A stretch of DNA of 6,236 nt from an uncultured Emergencia sp. GTDB lineage: Bacteria > Bacillota > Clostridia > Peptostreptococcales > Anaerovoracaceae. The stretch is from positions 1 through 6,236 of the forward strand of contig CABSEO010000122.1 in the NCBI GenBank assembly GCA_902476665.1. The letters run 5' to 3'. Position 1 is the first letter of the stretch. The number at the start of each line of letters is the position of its first letter. The translations under genes and the position numbers were made by a program. This document shows, piece after piece, positions 6,119 to 6,236 of this stretch. The notes below the pieces were generated by a model, which worked only from the letters and a program-made list of their open reading frames with translations, was not told the DNA's origin and did not search any database.

Positions 6119-6236
6119 TCATTCCAAAGGGATCCACAAGGTCACAGATGTTCCTCTGTCGCTGCTTTTAATATCCATGCGGCCGTTGACCATTTCCTTC
6201 AAGCGGCTGCGAACGTTGTCGATGCCAATACAGGCA
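6119..6236 (-). CDS. Sensor histidine kinase, C-terminal 38 residues only
   Basis: The frame enters from the right edge and ends at TGA 6121-6119. It encodes the end of a HATPase_c domain: an IGIDNVRSRLKEM segment containing the G2-type glycines, then DRGTSVTLWIPLE, the usual last strand (GTxVTxxIP). GIxNVRxRL is typical of AgrC/LytS/YesM-type kinases (HPK families with His_kinase PF06580-like or related cores). Sensor, membrane part and phospho-accepting His are outside the window, so the signal cannot be judged. It is 22 nt upstream of the response regulator and almost certainly its partner. Confidence 0.85.
   Translation of the reverse strand, partial: ACIGIDNVRSRLKEMVNGRMDIKSSDRGTSVTLWIPLE

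Noticed and set aside
5815..6171. Plus-strand open frame of 118 codons
   Set aside because: It is antisense to the receiver domain and kinase end, both of which show canonical motifs on the other strand.

Overview
The window looks like chromosomal DNA of a low-to-moderate-GC Gram-positive Clostridia member, most likely a gut Lachnospiraceae-type organism. Reasons: strong AGGAGG-type ribosome binding sites, genes packed on one strand with short gaps, an AgrC/LytS-like kinase, and a very large Ig-like surface protein next to its own signal peptidase. The assignment is inferred from gene style, not from a marker gene.

Every gene I can support is on the minus strand, so the reading order is from high to low coordinates. 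(1) 6236-6119: last 38 codons of a sensor histidine kinase. (2) 6096-5299: a 265-aa response regulator with an intact receiver and a winged-helix output domain related to SARP/BTAD regulators; a hairpin starts at its stop codon. (3) 5265-5196: a short intergenic region with a 7+4+7 direct repeat (TGTAACG twice, 11-bp period) placed 10 bp upstream of an extended -10 (TGATATACT). This has the layout of an OmpR/PhoB-type activator site that replaces a -35. (4) 5195-4227: a 322-aa protein with a receiver-like N-terminus whose phospho-acceptor Asp is replaced by Arg, joined to a long coiled coil. (5) 4213-3629: a type I signal peptidase. (6) 3606 to the left edge: the first 1202 codons of a giant surface protein, with one N-terminal membrane segment, nine Cys/His repeats of 22-23 residues, and a stalk of Ig-like domains with isopeptide-pilin-like signatures. 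Its C-terminus, and any sortase signal, lies outside the window.

The simplest working model is a self-contained, regulated surface-adhesin cassette. The kinase/regulator pair would activate the promoter at about 5230. The operon from it would make a cytoplasmic coiled-coil protein with a degenerate receiver, a signal peptidase and the adhesin. The operon is well supported by spacing (13 and 22 nt gaps, no terminators between genes). The regulatory link rests on the site's architecture and on adjacency. The functions of the Cys/His array and of the pseudo-receiver/coiled-coil protein are unknown to me and are the most novel parts. No RNA gene, CRISPR array, insertion sequence or attachment site is visible, and no stretch over 300 bases lacks a gene.
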